Below, one piece after another: positions 31,306 through 42,070 of a stretch of DNA of 64,000 nucleotides. This DNA comes from Neodontobutis hainanensis (Eukaryota; Chordata; Actinopteri; Gobiiformes; Odontobutidae), in assembly GCA_024349245.1 (NCBI GenBank), contig JALDNG010000022.1, forward strand, positions 18,601,501-18,665,500, in the 5' to 3' direction. Under the pieces are notes generated by a model, which saw only the letters and a program-made list of their open reading frames with translations, was not told where the DNA came from and ran no database searches. Position 1 is the first letter of the stretch, and the number at the start of each line of letters is the position of its first letter. The position numbers were made by a program, and so were the translations under genes.

Positions 31306-32490
31306 TTGCCATTTATCTTGCCTGCAGTCTGCTTTGCCCCTGTTTCCTCTAGATCCAACCCGGTACCTGAACCTACGGATCTGTCTTCGGTTCCGCCCAT
31401 CTACCACGACCTGTCGGCGGTGTTTTGTAAGCATCAGGCTTTGTCGCTTCCACCTCACCGACCCTATGACTGCGCCATCGACCTCCTCCCAGGTGCTCCT
31501 CTCCCCCACAGCCGTCTCTACACCATCTCGAGACCAGAGAACGAGGCAATGGAAAGATACATCCAGGAGTCCTTGGCAGCCGGGATAATACAACCCTCGT
31601 CCTCTCCGGTAGGTGCGGGGTTTTTCTTTGTGGACAAGAAGGACAAATCATTGAGACCATGCATAGATTACCGGGGGCTAAACAAGATCACCATAAAGAA
31701 CAAATACCCACTCCCGTTGATCAGCTCTGTTTTCACTCCCCTCGGGGGATCCAGGATTTTCACTAAACTAGACCTCCGTAACGCATACCATTTGGTACGT
31801 ATTAGGGAGGGGGATGAGTGGAAGACCGCTTTTAACACTCCTTTGGGCCATTTCGAGTATCTGGTGATGCCGTTCGGACTCACGAATGCCCCTGCGGTTT
31901 TCCAGAACCTAGTTAACGATGTTTTACGGGACATGATTGGACGGTTTGTTTTGTTTATTTGGATGATATCTTGATTTTTCTAAAGACTTGGAGGAACACC
32001 AGAGGCATGTCCGGAGAGTACTACAGAGACTATTAGAGAATAAGCTGTTTGTGAAGGCCGAGAAATGTGAGTTCCACGCACCGTCCGTTACCTTCCTCGG
32101 CTACATTATCGCGCAGGGACAGATCCAAATGGACCCGGAGAAGGTTACGGCGGTAAGGGAGTGGCCGGTTCCGTCCAGCCGCAAGGAGGTTCAGCGATTT
32201 TTGGGTTTTGCTAATTTCTACAGGAGATTTATCCGGAACTTCAGTAGACTGGCAACGCCTTTGACGGCTCTTACGTCCACTGCGCGACCTTTTGTCTGGA
32301 CTCCGGAGGCAGAAGGAGCATTCAAGGACCTGAAGCAGCGGTTTACGTCGGCCCCTGTACTCATACAGCCAGATCCTGAACTGCAGTTCGTGGTGGAGGT
32401 CGACGCTTCGGAGACGGGAGTAGGAGCAGTTCTTTCCCAGCGCTCTTCCACTGACCAGAAGCTCCACCCCTGCGCCTACTACTCACGTAA
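31306..32490 (+). pseudogene. pol: Reverse transcriptase and start of RNase H, frame-disrupted
   Basis: Frame 31306-31974 carries RT boxes (FFFVDKKDKSLRPCIDYRGL, FTKLDLRNAYH, MPFGLTNAPAVFQ). The catalytic YLDD is present at 31956-31967 but in another frame, and the following thumb region (31988 on) is in a third. The two shifts sit next to short T-runs at 31949-31952 and 31975-31979. The downstream frame has KCEFH, FLGY, EVQRFLGFANFYRRFI and the first RNase H aspartate in VVEVDASETGVGAVLSQ. Confidence 0.9.
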
Positions 32491-32492
32491 GC

Positions 32493-32837
32493 TCGGCAGC
32501 AGAGCGGAACTACGATGTGGGGAACAGAGAGCTCCTGGCGGTCAAGTTGGCCTTAGAGGAGTGGCGTCATTGGCTGGAGGGGGCCATTCAACCGTTTGTG
32601 GTCTGGTCCGACCATAAGAACCTGACCTACATACAGACAGCGAAGAGACTGAACTCTCGGCAGGCAAGGTGGGCATTGTTTTTTGACCGTTTTAATTTTG
32701 TGCTTACTTATCGCCCAGGTTCCAGGAACATCAAACCAGATGCACTATCCAGAGTTTTTCCACGGAGCAGTCGGCGCCTGAGGAGGAGCACATCCTGCCC
32801 CAGTCGCGCATTCTGGCAACCCTCACCTGGGAAATAG
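32493..32837 (+). pseudogene. pol: RNase H, C-terminal part
   Basis: After a one-base shift near 32492, the frame gives NRELLAVKLALEEWRHWLEG (catalytic Glu) and VWSDHKNLTYI (catalytic Asp), then the tether PGSRNIKPDALSR typical before integrase in this group. The frame then runs into unrelated residues. Confidence 0.85.
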
Positions 32838-32879
32838 AAGATCGAGTCCGGGTGGCTCAACGCGTCTGCACCCGATCCA

Positions 32880-33960
32880 GGGACAGGGCCGGCTAACGCT
32901 ATGTTTGTACCAGATCCGGTCAGGTCGGAGGTGTTACACTGGGCCCATGGGACCCGACTCACGTGCCATCCAGGGATGGGTCGCACCCTGGCTGTCCTAC
33001 GCAGCAAATTTTGGTGGCCCACCATGGACAGAGACACTAAGGACTACATCGCAGCTTGTCCAGTTTGTTCCCAGAATAAGGCCCTCCATCGACCCCCAGC
33101 AGGACTGTTACAGCCACTACCTATTCCCAGCCGGCCGTGGTCTCATGTGGCTTTGGACTTCGTTCACGGGACTCCCGCCATCGAACGGACATACGGTGGT
33201 GCTGACGATCGTTGATCGCTTCTCCAAAACAGCTCACTTTGTGCCGTTGACCAAGCTTCCATCCGCCAGGAGACCGCAGATCTCCTGGTGAAGCATCTGT
33301 TCGGCTACACGGGATTCCTCGGGACATTGTGTCAGACAGAGGTCCACAGTTCACCTCCCAGGTTTGGAAGGCATTTTGCACGGCGTTAGAGATCAAGGTT
33401 AGTCTCTCCTCTGGGTATCATCCACAGACAAACGCGGACAGGCGGAAAGGGCGAACCAACAGATGGAGGTGGCCCTGAGGTGCACCTCATCTGCCAATCC
33501 GGCAAGTTGGAGTGCTCAGCTGCCATGGGTAGAATATGCCCGCAACACGTTGGTGAACACCTCCTGGGTATGTCTCCTTCCAATGCTGTTATGGTTACCA
33601 ACCCCTTTATTTTCTGACCAGGAACAAGAGCTGGCAGTTCCGTCCATTCAGGATCACTTGAGACGGTGCCATCAGGTCTGGAGAAGGGCCCGATCAGCTC
33701 TGGTGCGGGCCTCGGCTCAATCGCAAGTCCAAGCCAACCGACACCGCACCCCGCCCCTAGATACTCTCCGGGTCAGAAGGTCTGGCTGTCATCCAGGGAC
33801 TTGCCGTTACGGGTGGAAGCTACAAAATTGGCACCACGGTTCATCGGCCCGTTCGAAATAGAGAAGGTCATCAACCCGGCGGCAGTTCGACTCAAGCTCC
33901 TCGGTCCCTTAGGATTCACCCTACCTTCCACGTGTCCAGGATCAAGCCGGTCAGCTCCAG
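32880..33960 (+). pseudogene. pol: Integrase, frame-disrupted
   Basis: The zinc-binding HHCC region (HWAHGTRLTCHPG ... CPVC, about 32938-33065) is intact in one frame. The core has the first Asp at 33156-33158 (VALDFV), the second at 33335-33337 (SDRGPQFTS) and the Glu codon at 33445-33447. The last spacing agrees with D,D(35)E, but the three lie in different frames, with breaks near 33196 and 33430. Further downstream pieces (33463-33968) carry C-terminal integrase sequence in two frames. Confidence 0.85.
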
Positions 33961-34016
33961 TCCATTGAGTTCCCCTGTCCTCCCCGCCGCCGCCCAGGAT
34001 GATTGGCGATCACCCA

Positions 34017-34148
34017 GCTTACACGGCACGGCGGATTATGGATGTACTGGCGCCGGGTCGAGGCCTTCAGTTTTTAGTGGATTGGGAGGGTTATGGGCCG
34101 GAGGAACGCTGTTGGGTGCCACGGAGAAACATTCTGGATCCATCCTGA
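34017..34148 (+). pseudogene. pol: C-terminal chromodomain of the integrase
   Basis: 44-codon stretch ending in TGA at 34146-34148 with the chromodomain signature FLVDWEGYGPEERCWVP. Chromodomains of this type direct integration to marked chromatin in chromoviruses. The aromatic and acidic core residues are present. Confidence 0.85.
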
Positions 34149-34205
34149 TCCGAGAATTTTTCTCGCCATCCGGAGAAACGGGATAGGCCGCCAGGTGGCA
34201 TCCAT

Positions 34206-34213
34206 AGAGGGGG
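34206..34213 (+). other. Candidate polypurine tract
   Basis: AGAGGGGG a few bases before the 3' LTR (34217) is in the expected place for the plus-strand primer. Confidence 0.5.
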
Positions 34214-34216
34214 TAC

Positions 34217-34710
34217 TGTCACGGGGGATCAGGACTCGGCACAGTTGGCCGTGGCCTCCGTGCCGGGCTCCCCCGCCCCTACTGATTCGCAGAGAGGAGA
34301 CAGGTGTGCGGGAGCGCCGGCGAAGCAAGCCCAGCTGAGCCGAGTGCACAATCAAGAGGGAATAAGAAGCACCGCAGCCTGCTCCTCGACGCCAGATCGT
34401 AACATTGACTACAGTTAGTAATACGTCTCGCGTTCGTAGAGTTTGGATTTATGTATGTACTTACCTGTTTCCTTTGTTCACCGCAGATCCTTCCCGTCCT
34501 ACCTCCAGTCCGGTTCTCGCCCCTCCTCGATCATCCCTGAGCCTCGCCGGTCCTTCAGCTCGTCACGCTCCAGCTCAACCCGGTCCGGACCCTGCTACCC
34601 CTCGTTATCCCCGAAGAAACCGACAGTTATAAGTTGATCATTTAAATAAACTTGTTTTTGTGAACTGTACGTGTGTGCCTGCATTTGGGTTGTCCGACCG
34701 GAACATAACA
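34217..34710 (+). repeat. 3' LTR
   Basis: 494 bp, near-identical to the 5' LTR (one substitution, one single-base indel). Followed by target duplication CTGAG. Confidence 0.97.
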
Positions 34711-34715
34711 CTGAG

Positions 34716-36157
34716 TCCAATTTGTTGCCAACAGTAGCAGTGATGGTAATGGCACCAAAAATACGACATTTTCACTTTTTTTACCCGAGACTCATGGATC
34801 ACTGTCGGTCTGTTTTTTTAAAATGCGTTTATAAGAAAAAAAGACTTAAAAGTCGCAATAATAATACAAACGTATGCACACTTCAACTTCACAGTTCTTG
34901 TAAATTATGTTTTATATTTGCATACATTTTTCATTCACTTTAGAATGAGAGGTTTAGTAATCTCTACATTCAAAAACGAATTCCATAAGTACTTAATCTC
35001 AATAAACATGTTAACAGCTTTTGCAAATGAACTCTTGACTTCTATGTAATCCGTCCTGTCTTTAGCAACTTTCATGCAATGCCTCTGGGTCTTAGTTTTA
35101 ATTTAATTCATTCAAATTTATTGTCTTGATTATGGAACACTTTGGTCTTTACTTGGCCTCGGTTACCTGAACGACAACACTAACGCCGTTTCAGACGTTA
35201 GACAGCGCCATTAAAATGTCTTTTAGATATTAATCTGCAACTGGATTAGTTCAGAGCAGTATTCCTGTGACCTACTAAAGGGTTAATTGTTGCTCTCATC
35301 TTTAGGTATGCTGAACCAAGTCTGCGTTTATCTTCCGTTGGGAATCCTTCCCACTCGTTGGCGACAGTTTGACCATTTTTGGGCAGATTTCTCTCCTCGT
35401 TCGAAGGACAGCATACCTGTGTGGCTCGTGTGCAGTGACAGCCGAGAATGATAAGTGTTTTTGCGTCAAGTCTCGGCATTTTGAGCCTCCGCAGTAAAAG
35501 TCGGTGATAAAGAGGACAAAGCTGCAGCAGAGGCGAGTGAAGATGTATGTGTCATCTAAAATGAAACTGCAGTGATTGATATTATATTTATCCACAGTGT
35601 TGACTCCGGCTGCAGATCGGTCTGCCAAGAGAACATTTCCCATAGATCAGAGTAAAAAGAAATGGAAAACTGCTGACAGGCACTCACATAAATTTACACA
35701 TTAATAAAAGTCTGTTAATATAGGTTTATAGTATGTGTTTTATTACGTGATTACATGGTTTTATTAGGTTCCAAGTGGTTGAAAACGAATGACTGTTATT
35801 AGTTATAACCCGTTATAAAATGAAAAAAAAGCAATAACAACAACCAGTTTCTTGTCAAATATTTAGCACACACAGTTTTTTTTACCTTTTCCTATAACCG
35901 GAATGTTGGCTGTTCGATTCCCGATCTCCGGCTGGCATGGTTGCTCTGTATGTCAGGTTCACTTTATAAACTCTGAATGCTTCCATGTAAACCTCAGTGT
36001 ACACTCAATCTAAACTTGGAAGTGTGTCTTGACTCGCTCCGATATAGTAAGACTGAACTGTGAATCCCACATGGACGTCAGACATCTAAACAAACTGTAA
36101 ACAGGAAGAGTGTGACAAGATGCAACACAAACATCACAGGACACGAATCACAGGATC

Positions 36158-36161
<4 letters not shown>
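34716..36161. other. Intergenic stretch
   Basis: Mostly AT-rich. 35280-35640 is more balanced in base composition and lacks repeat features, so it is a possible conserved non-coding block. No gene recognised. Confidence 0.4.

Positions 36162-36210
<49 letters not shown>
36162..36210 (+). repeat. Poly(A) tract, 49 bases
   Basis: Uninterrupted run of A. It may be the tail of a retroposed sequence or a simple repeat; runs of this length are also prone to assembly error. Confidence 0.9.
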
Positions 36211-36212
<2 letters not shown>

Positions 36213-36980
36213 ACGTAATGTGGTTAAATCTGCTTAAACAGTTACGTCGGCCGGTGAGAGCCACTTCCATAAAGAAGCCCATGAACTACAAAACACACTT
36301 TTTCCCCAGAGACTAATACTGAAGAAACTTGCGCACACAGTATGCTTCTAAGTTTGAGTACATTTTTCATCACTTAGATGGGCTGCAAAAAATTGCTCAG
36401 TCTCAATCTTTGAGGTTTCTGTATTTGTTCTACTCAAAGTTCTATTACATTTTCTAACCATCCATCTAAATAGTTGTGGAAGTCTGTCTGGAGCCTAAAA
36501 TATAAGCAGGAAGAAAATTGAAAAGGTCAAATGGAAAAGCAGAAAACTGATAAAATTAAGATGTTTTCAACAACTCAATCCCTTAGCATTAGTTGTTGTT
36601 ATTGCAAAAGCAGATTGTTCTGTTGACGAATCCAGGATAATGAACAGTGCTACTCTTGTAAGGTTTGATATTGCTAATTGTTTGCCTTCTCTCTTATTTT
36701 GAAGTGTTTTGTAGAAAGAGCAGATGGTTAGTGCTTCGCGCTGAAGAGATTCTCAGAACATGACAGCTCCTTAAGAACTGCTATACTTCCATTTCCCCAA
36801 AGGACACTTTTAGAAATCTGTTGAACCACAAACAAAATAATGATTCATTGCAATGCATTTTCCTCAAAACGGTAAAAGCAAAGAGATCTGTTTGATTTAT
36901 TTATTCACATTTTTTTTTTGTGAGGATTAATCCCTTGAGATAATTTATCTCGTTTTCGAGGGGGTCCTCTTACTCACATT
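36211..36980. other. Intergenic stretch
   Basis: AT-rich, no features recognised. Confidence 0.45.
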
Positions 36981-37210
36981 TATTCACTAGGGACACTTTA
37001 GATTTGCCAATTAACCTATAAATGCATGTCTTTGGATGGTGGGAGGAAGCCGGAGTACCCGGGGAGAACCCACGGTAACACGTGGAGGACATGCAGACTC
37101 CTCACAGAAAGACCAGAGTCAGCCGAGAATATTTGAGTCGGCCGGGTTTTGAACTCACAATCTTCTTGCTGTGAGGCAGGCGTGCTAACCACTCTGCCAC
37201 GTGCACCCCA
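36981..37210 (-). mobile_element. SINE with tRNA-like head, - orientation
   Basis: Read on the - strand it begins with a tRNA-like head: A box TGGCAGAGTGG (37189-37199) and B box GTTCAAAAC (37146-37154), both fitting the pol III consensus. It continues into a body with CATGCAGACTCC-type and GGGTTCTCCCCGGGTACTCC-type sequence. Best preserved head of this family in the window. Confidence 0.8.
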
Positions 37211-39299
37211 AAGTATTGTTTAGACTTGGGTGGTCTTCACAAAGCATCCCATAATGTCCAGTGAAAAAAAACATAGCAGTGTAAACAGATTGTGCCTAAA
37301 ATGTCTTTTCAAAGTGTTAATGTATTGTTTTCTGTTCTCTGTGAATGTACACACAAAACCCTTTTTAAAAACATTCTTATATGAAAATGTAAAGACTGAG
37401 CTTAATAGAAGTTAAATATTATTTGGAAGTAATTTAGTAAAAATCAAGCACAAACAAGCAATTCAGTCTTTGGAGCCTTTCCTGGAAGTACCTCTTAGGG
37501 TGTTAGTTTTGATCTCAGTTATAAAATAGTCTGGTGTTGATAAAAGGGAAACCTGCTGCTGATAGCTTCAATAAAACATCTATTAATTTAGTCACATATA
37601 GCCTAGTGTTGCTTGTGATACATTTCCAAAGCCGTGATGGCGGGGGTATGTTCTTGATCTGGTTGTATTTAACTCAAAAGTGCACATTATCAAACTAGAA
37701 CAAGTTTTGACCTGTATTTTAGAAAGATGCATTCATTTATCACCTTTTGCACATGAACTCTTGCTTTTGTCTTAGAGGCTTGCATTAGTCTCGGCCTTTG
37801 GCAGCTTCCTGGTTTGCTTACACTCTTGATTTTCACCTCAGCCACTTTGGTCTTGACGTGGTCTCTGAATTTGTCTGGATAAAAATACTTAGGCTGCTCT
37901 AGATGCAAGGCAAAGTTAATAAAATTTGCCATAAAAGAAATCTGTATGATCATTACATATAAAAGGCTTTTTCCAAAACAGTGAGCAAAAGAGAACTTTT
38001 ATTTGGCTCTAATGTATTCAGAAGCAGCACATTATTGAGCGAGGACATTGAACTTGTCGGTCGGACAGAGAAGTGGCCTTTGTTCTTCGCCTGCAGCTGT
38101 AAGAGCCAGGCTTCATTCAGCGCTAACCTGCTTATCGCTAAACTTGCCGTCCTAACAGCAAACAGCTGCGAGGCCTGCTAATTAAACCCCAGGACGCTCT
38201 GCTGCTCTGATGCAATCTCACATGGGAGCGAGCACGTACACAAGCCCCGAGCTACGTCTGTGGCTCTGCTCCACTGTTTGGACATCGTTGGACAATCAAC
38301 ACTGCAGGGCTTCAATGATTAATGTTTTTACAACACTATCTCCCAAAATGGATAAGGAAGTGATGTTTTTGATAAAGTCAGGGGTGAATGTAAACATCAC
38401 TGTTAAAGTGTTGAGTTACATGGTTGTCCCAGTCCCAGTTTACGGTAAACAGATTGGTTTTCTGGTATCCTTCTCTGTATAGTTTGTGTAGTTGACAGGT
38501 GATCAAGACAAGTGGGGTAGGTGAAAACAGGCAGCAGGTACAGAGCAGAAACTGACTCAAGGATAAAAAACAGCTCCACATTATGGAAATACAATGCATG
38601 TCTTAGATGTGTGTTGCACCATGAATTCAAAAGGTACAGTTGTTTTTCTAAAATGCAGAAACACGTTTTGGTATTTGGATTTCAAGATCTGATTTTATTT
38701 TACTACATTAAAACTTTCCAATTCTGTAGGCGTGGCTTTTAGTTAACAGATCAATATCATAGACCATGCTTTTGACAGTGCCATGGACTGTTAGATGAAA
38801 AGACTGGAAATTTCTAATGAGACGAACTGTGCCGTGTCTTCGAAGCGTGGGTCAAGTAATCCAGGAAGTATTTAGTGAAGAGCCTGTCGAGATTTGTGTC
38901 ATTTACGATGAGTGACGTCACCAATGACGTTTGAAGCCTCGTGGAGGGAAGCAGTTCATAAAGTGGTTTGAGATTTTAGTATTGTGAACATATTGATACC
39001 CAAGAAATCTCCTCACCATTCATGGCTAGTGTCGGAGTTTTGAGAGGTCATGAGAGACGTATTTGAGAGTTTTATTTAAAAAAAAACACCAAAACCAACC
39101 AAGAAAGTTAAAAGTTATCAAATGCCATTTTTAAAGACTTAAATTTAGACATTAGAAATTAAAAAACTTAAAAATAAAAGAAACATTGTTAAATCAATAG
39201 CAATGTCCACCACAGAAAATTACAAGAAAGCAAATCTGTTAAGGTGTTTGCCTTGAGTCTCATTTGATCCGAAGGCTGCATGTTCATTTTACTCCGGGA
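37211..39299. other. Intergenic stretch with CRE pair and possible conserved block
   Basis: 37980-38260 is GC-balanced with a homeodomain-type CTAATTAA (38178-38185). A consensus CRE TGACGTCA at 38913-38920 is followed by ATGACGTTT, a second CRE half-site. Neither has further support. Confidence 0.4.
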
Positions 39300-39935
39300 T
39301 GCTCGCTGCAGTTGTGCTCATAGGTTTACATACCCTGCCAGAATTTCAGATTGTTTGGACATTTTTCAGAGAATATAATTAACAAAAAAAACTTTACACT
39401 CGTAGTTATTGGTTGGGTGAAGCCATTTATTGTCAACCATCTGTGTTTACTCTTTTTAAAGCATAATAACAAACTATCCAAATGACACTAATAAAAAGTT
39501 TACATACCCTGGTGATTTTGGCCTGATAACAAACAGGTTTGAAAGGCTACGAAAAGGTAACCATCTTCAGTGTGTGTGTAAAAAGGTCAGTGAGTTTCTG
39601 GGCTCCTGACAGACCCTTGTATCTCATCCAGTGCTGCACTGACGTTTCTGAGTCATGGGGAAAGCAAAAGAATTGTCAAAGGATCTGAGGGAAAAGGTCA
39701 TTGAACTGCATAAAACAGGAAATGGATATCCAAGGAATTTAGAATGCCAATAAGCACGGGTCAAACTATAGGAAGTAAAAAATTTATTTTTTTTTAAACT
39801 AAATCAAGGTCAGGCAGATCAACAAAAATTTCAGCCACATCTGCCGGAGCAGCTGAGCCGCAACTGGAGCTTTCTCCAGCAGGACTGCATCTGACACGAT
39901 GAGGAAACTTTGACACATCTAAGGTAACCAAAGCA
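39300..39935 (+). mobile_element. Tc1/mariner transposon, 5' part only
   Basis: Starts with a Tc1-type terminus (CAGTTGTGCTCATAGGTTTACATACC near 39310-39335) and repeats AGTTTACATACCCTGG near 39497, the inner direct repeat of an IR/DR arrangement. A transposase start follows at 39655 (MGKAKELSKDLREKVIELHK) but stops after 32 codons. A further DNA-binding-domain piece (RSGRSTKISATSA) lies near 39808-39850. No catalytic domain or right terminus, so it is inactive. Confidence 0.8.
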
Positions 39936-40204
39936 TGCGACAGATGAAGCAGGTGTTTGAACCAGTCACATTTTGAGTGTTAAACGAAGATCTGCAATAA
40001 CGAATGAAGCTTTGAGTAATGAACCTTTTGCCCCCCCCCCCCCCAATTCAAGTGTGTTGAAAAGGTACAGAAAACTTCACGGTCTCATCACTAGTCTTGA
40101 GTGTATTAAGAAAATTAACTAGCTACAGGCTGCTTTCCAGTCTTTAACCAACATGGGGTTTGTGAATGGGAAAAAAAAATTTAAAAAAATAATTTCATAT
40201 CCTT
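39936..40204. other. Intergenic stretch with poly(C)
   Basis: Contains a 14-base C run at 40031-40044 and A/T runs near 40170-40195. No gene recognised. Confidence 0.5.
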
Positions 40205-40362
40205 GGCTTTGATTACTGTGCTAGGTTTTTAACTGACTAGTTTTTGTGCACTTATGCTTTTTGTTACCTTGTGTTGTTGAAATTGCTTCCATTGTTTTCC
40301 TCACTTGTAAGTCGCTTTGGATAAAAGCGTCTGCTAAATGAATAAATGTAAATGTAAATGAA
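40205..40362 (+). mobile_element. L2-type LINE 3' end
   Basis: 3' UTR remnant ending TTGTAAGTCGCTTTGGATAA ... CTGCTAAATGAATAAATGTAAATG, the same end as at 8487-8880 with a longer TAAATG-type tail. 5'-truncated within the UTR. Confidence 0.85.
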
Positions 40363-41079
40363 TGGAGCCTTGAGAAATGAATCCATTTGTGAGTGATTTG
40401 GCTGAAAAGCTTCAAGAAGCCATCACTAGAAAGTTTCAAAAGTACACCTGACCACCAGCATCTGTTGCCACACTGGCCTGTAGCACTACTTCTAGTGAGT
40501 TTTCCATTCTGGCAGATTGGAGCTGGTTGAGCTGATCTTTGTAGGAGGCTTGATTGTAAGTAGATACAGCTGGAGTCGATTCAAGGCTCCAGGACACCTG
40601 TCTGAAAACAAGCAGGAGGGAGGCAGAGATGGGAGGCCACTCAGGGAGTGGCTGTGGATGGAAAATGGTGTGGCTGTGACACATTTGGATGAGACATTAT
40701 ATTGTGAACTCTGGGTTATGTAAAATAATAAAAGTGTTGTACAATGTAAACTGTGTGTCTTCGCTCCTAACAACATCCGATATAAATAGGTCAGTGGTGT
40801 TTGGACACTCGTAAGTGGCTGCAATAATTGCTCCGTTAAACATCACTGGGACATGTTGTATCTAACTATCTGCGTCTGTCCTCACTGTGCTATATTTTAA
40901 ATTGGTTATTGTCCCTGACGCAAATCTCTCTCAACGATAAAATAATCACTGCTGGTGTTGCTGATTGCAATAATTACACAAACATACAGTGGGCTTTTAA
41001 AACACAATATTATGGGCACCTCACTTTTTATCAATTTACAAATAACTTTTTAAAACTTTTATTCATATTAATTCTTTTC
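40363..41079. other. Intergenic stretch
   Basis: No gene. Overlapping open frames on both strands at about 40436-40824 show no recognisable domain. Confidence 0.4.
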
Positions 41080-41245
41080 CACTTAGTCCCATTCTGGGTC
41101 GTGGCTGACTAGAGCCTATCCTAGCAACTTTGGGCCTCAGGCGGGGTACACCCCGGACAATGGCTTGTTAGTCGTAGGGCTGACACTTAAACAGACACGC
41201 ATTCACTCTCTCATTCATGCACTAGACATGCAGACCTCTTACAGG
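41080..41245 (-). mobile_element. SINE body/tail, - orientation
   Basis: Same body as 17418-17640 (CTGGGTCGTGGCTGACTAGA, GCCTATCCTAGC, CAGGCGGGGTACACCCCGGA). It faces the + copy at 41296-41600, so the two form an inverted pair about 50 bp apart. Confidence 0.75.
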
Positions 41246-41295
41246 AAGACGGGAGTTGTCCTATATACTGTACATATATTTTATATTAACTAAAC

Positions 41296-41600
41296 TGGCA
41301 GAGTGGTAAGCACTCCTGCCTCACAGCGACAAGGTTGTGAGTTCAAAAACCTTGCCGACTCAAACATCCTCGGCCTTTCTGGGAGAAATCTGCATGTTCC
41401 CCCCTCCCGTCGCCCACAGACATGCATGTATAGGTCAATTGGCAACTCTAAAGCATCCCTAGTGAATGGTTGTCTGTCACTGTCTATGTCTAAATGTCAG
41501 CCCTGCAATTAACTGTCCACTGGGGTATTCCAGTGGGGTATTCCCTGGCCACTGTCCAGGGAATACCCCACCTAAGGCCCAAAGTTGCTAGAGTCCAATC
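41296..41600 (+). mobile_element. SINE with tRNA-like head, + orientation
   Basis: A box TGGCAGAGTGG at 41296-41306 and a B-box-like GTTCAAAAA at 41341-41349, then the same body as the other copies. The 3' part carries a local duplication and a perfect hairpin. Confidence 0.8.
41534..41570 (+). repeat. Perfect 15-bp hairpin inside the SINE
   Basis: TGGGGTATTCCCTGG (41534-41548) pairs exactly with CCAGGGAATACCCCA (41556-41570) around CCACTGT. A direct partial repeat (CTGGGGTATTCCAG) sits just upstream. Confidence 0.9.
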
Positions 41601-41694
41601 ACCTAGCCTGGCATAGCCATATACCCCTTCTTTCTGGGCAAAAGTGAAGGAGGCTGTAGCAGTTGCATTACCAGACTATTCTGTCTTGCCCTGC

Positions 41695-42070
41695 TCCTGA
41701 CGTCATGACTTTATTTCTACATTTCAGTTAGTTCCTGTTTTTATTTTGTCATTCACTTTGTGTCTCGTTTCAGACTACTTCACTTCCTGGTCCTTGTCTA
41801 CCTTCCCGCTTGTGTGATTGCCTGTCCCGCCCCAAATGTGTTTCACTTGTGTCCAATTGTCTCTCTCTGCCAGTGTGTATATACTCTCACCTCCTTCCTG
41901 GGGCTCCCTGCCAGATTGTCTTGAACCCCAGTGTTAGCGGTACAGCCTTTTTCTTGTAACGCTCTTGGATTATAGCGTTTTGACCTTGCTGCGTTTTGAC
42001 CTTGTATTTGCCTGCTGTTTTTTTGCTCCCTCTGCCTGAATAAGCCTGTAAAACTGAAGCTATTTGGGTT
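41695..42070 (+). mobile_element. Decayed LTR-like fragment
   Basis: Pyrimidine-rich leader, GTATATACTCTC promoter-like site near 41877, then repeated TTTTGACCTTG and a GAATAAGCCTG end resemble fish LTR-retrotransposon terminal repeats. No partner LTR or internal region. Family uncertain. Confidence 0.4.

Larger units (their letters stand above)
29346..34710 (+). mobile_element. Ty3/gypsy LTR retrotransposon with chromodomain (chromovirus), full length but coding-defective
   Basis: 5.4 kb element with LTRs at 29346-29838 and 34217-34710, both starting TGTCACGGGG and ending CATAACA, flanked by a 5-bp target duplication CTGAG (29341-29345; 34711-34715). Internal order gag, protease, reverse transcriptase, RNase H, integrase, chromodomain is that of a Ty3/gypsy chromovirus; there is no envelope-like gene. 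The LTRs differ by one substitution and one single-base indel, so insertion was recent, yet the coding region is broken in many places. It is clearly more GC-rich than the flanking DNA. Confidence 0.96.

Noticed and set aside
35246..35643. Overlapping - strand open frames
   Set aside because: No recognisable protein; the base composition is better explained as a non-coding unique block.
36981..37210. tRNA gene
   Set aside because: A and B boxes are present, but the acceptor stem does not close and the sequence continues into a SINE body.
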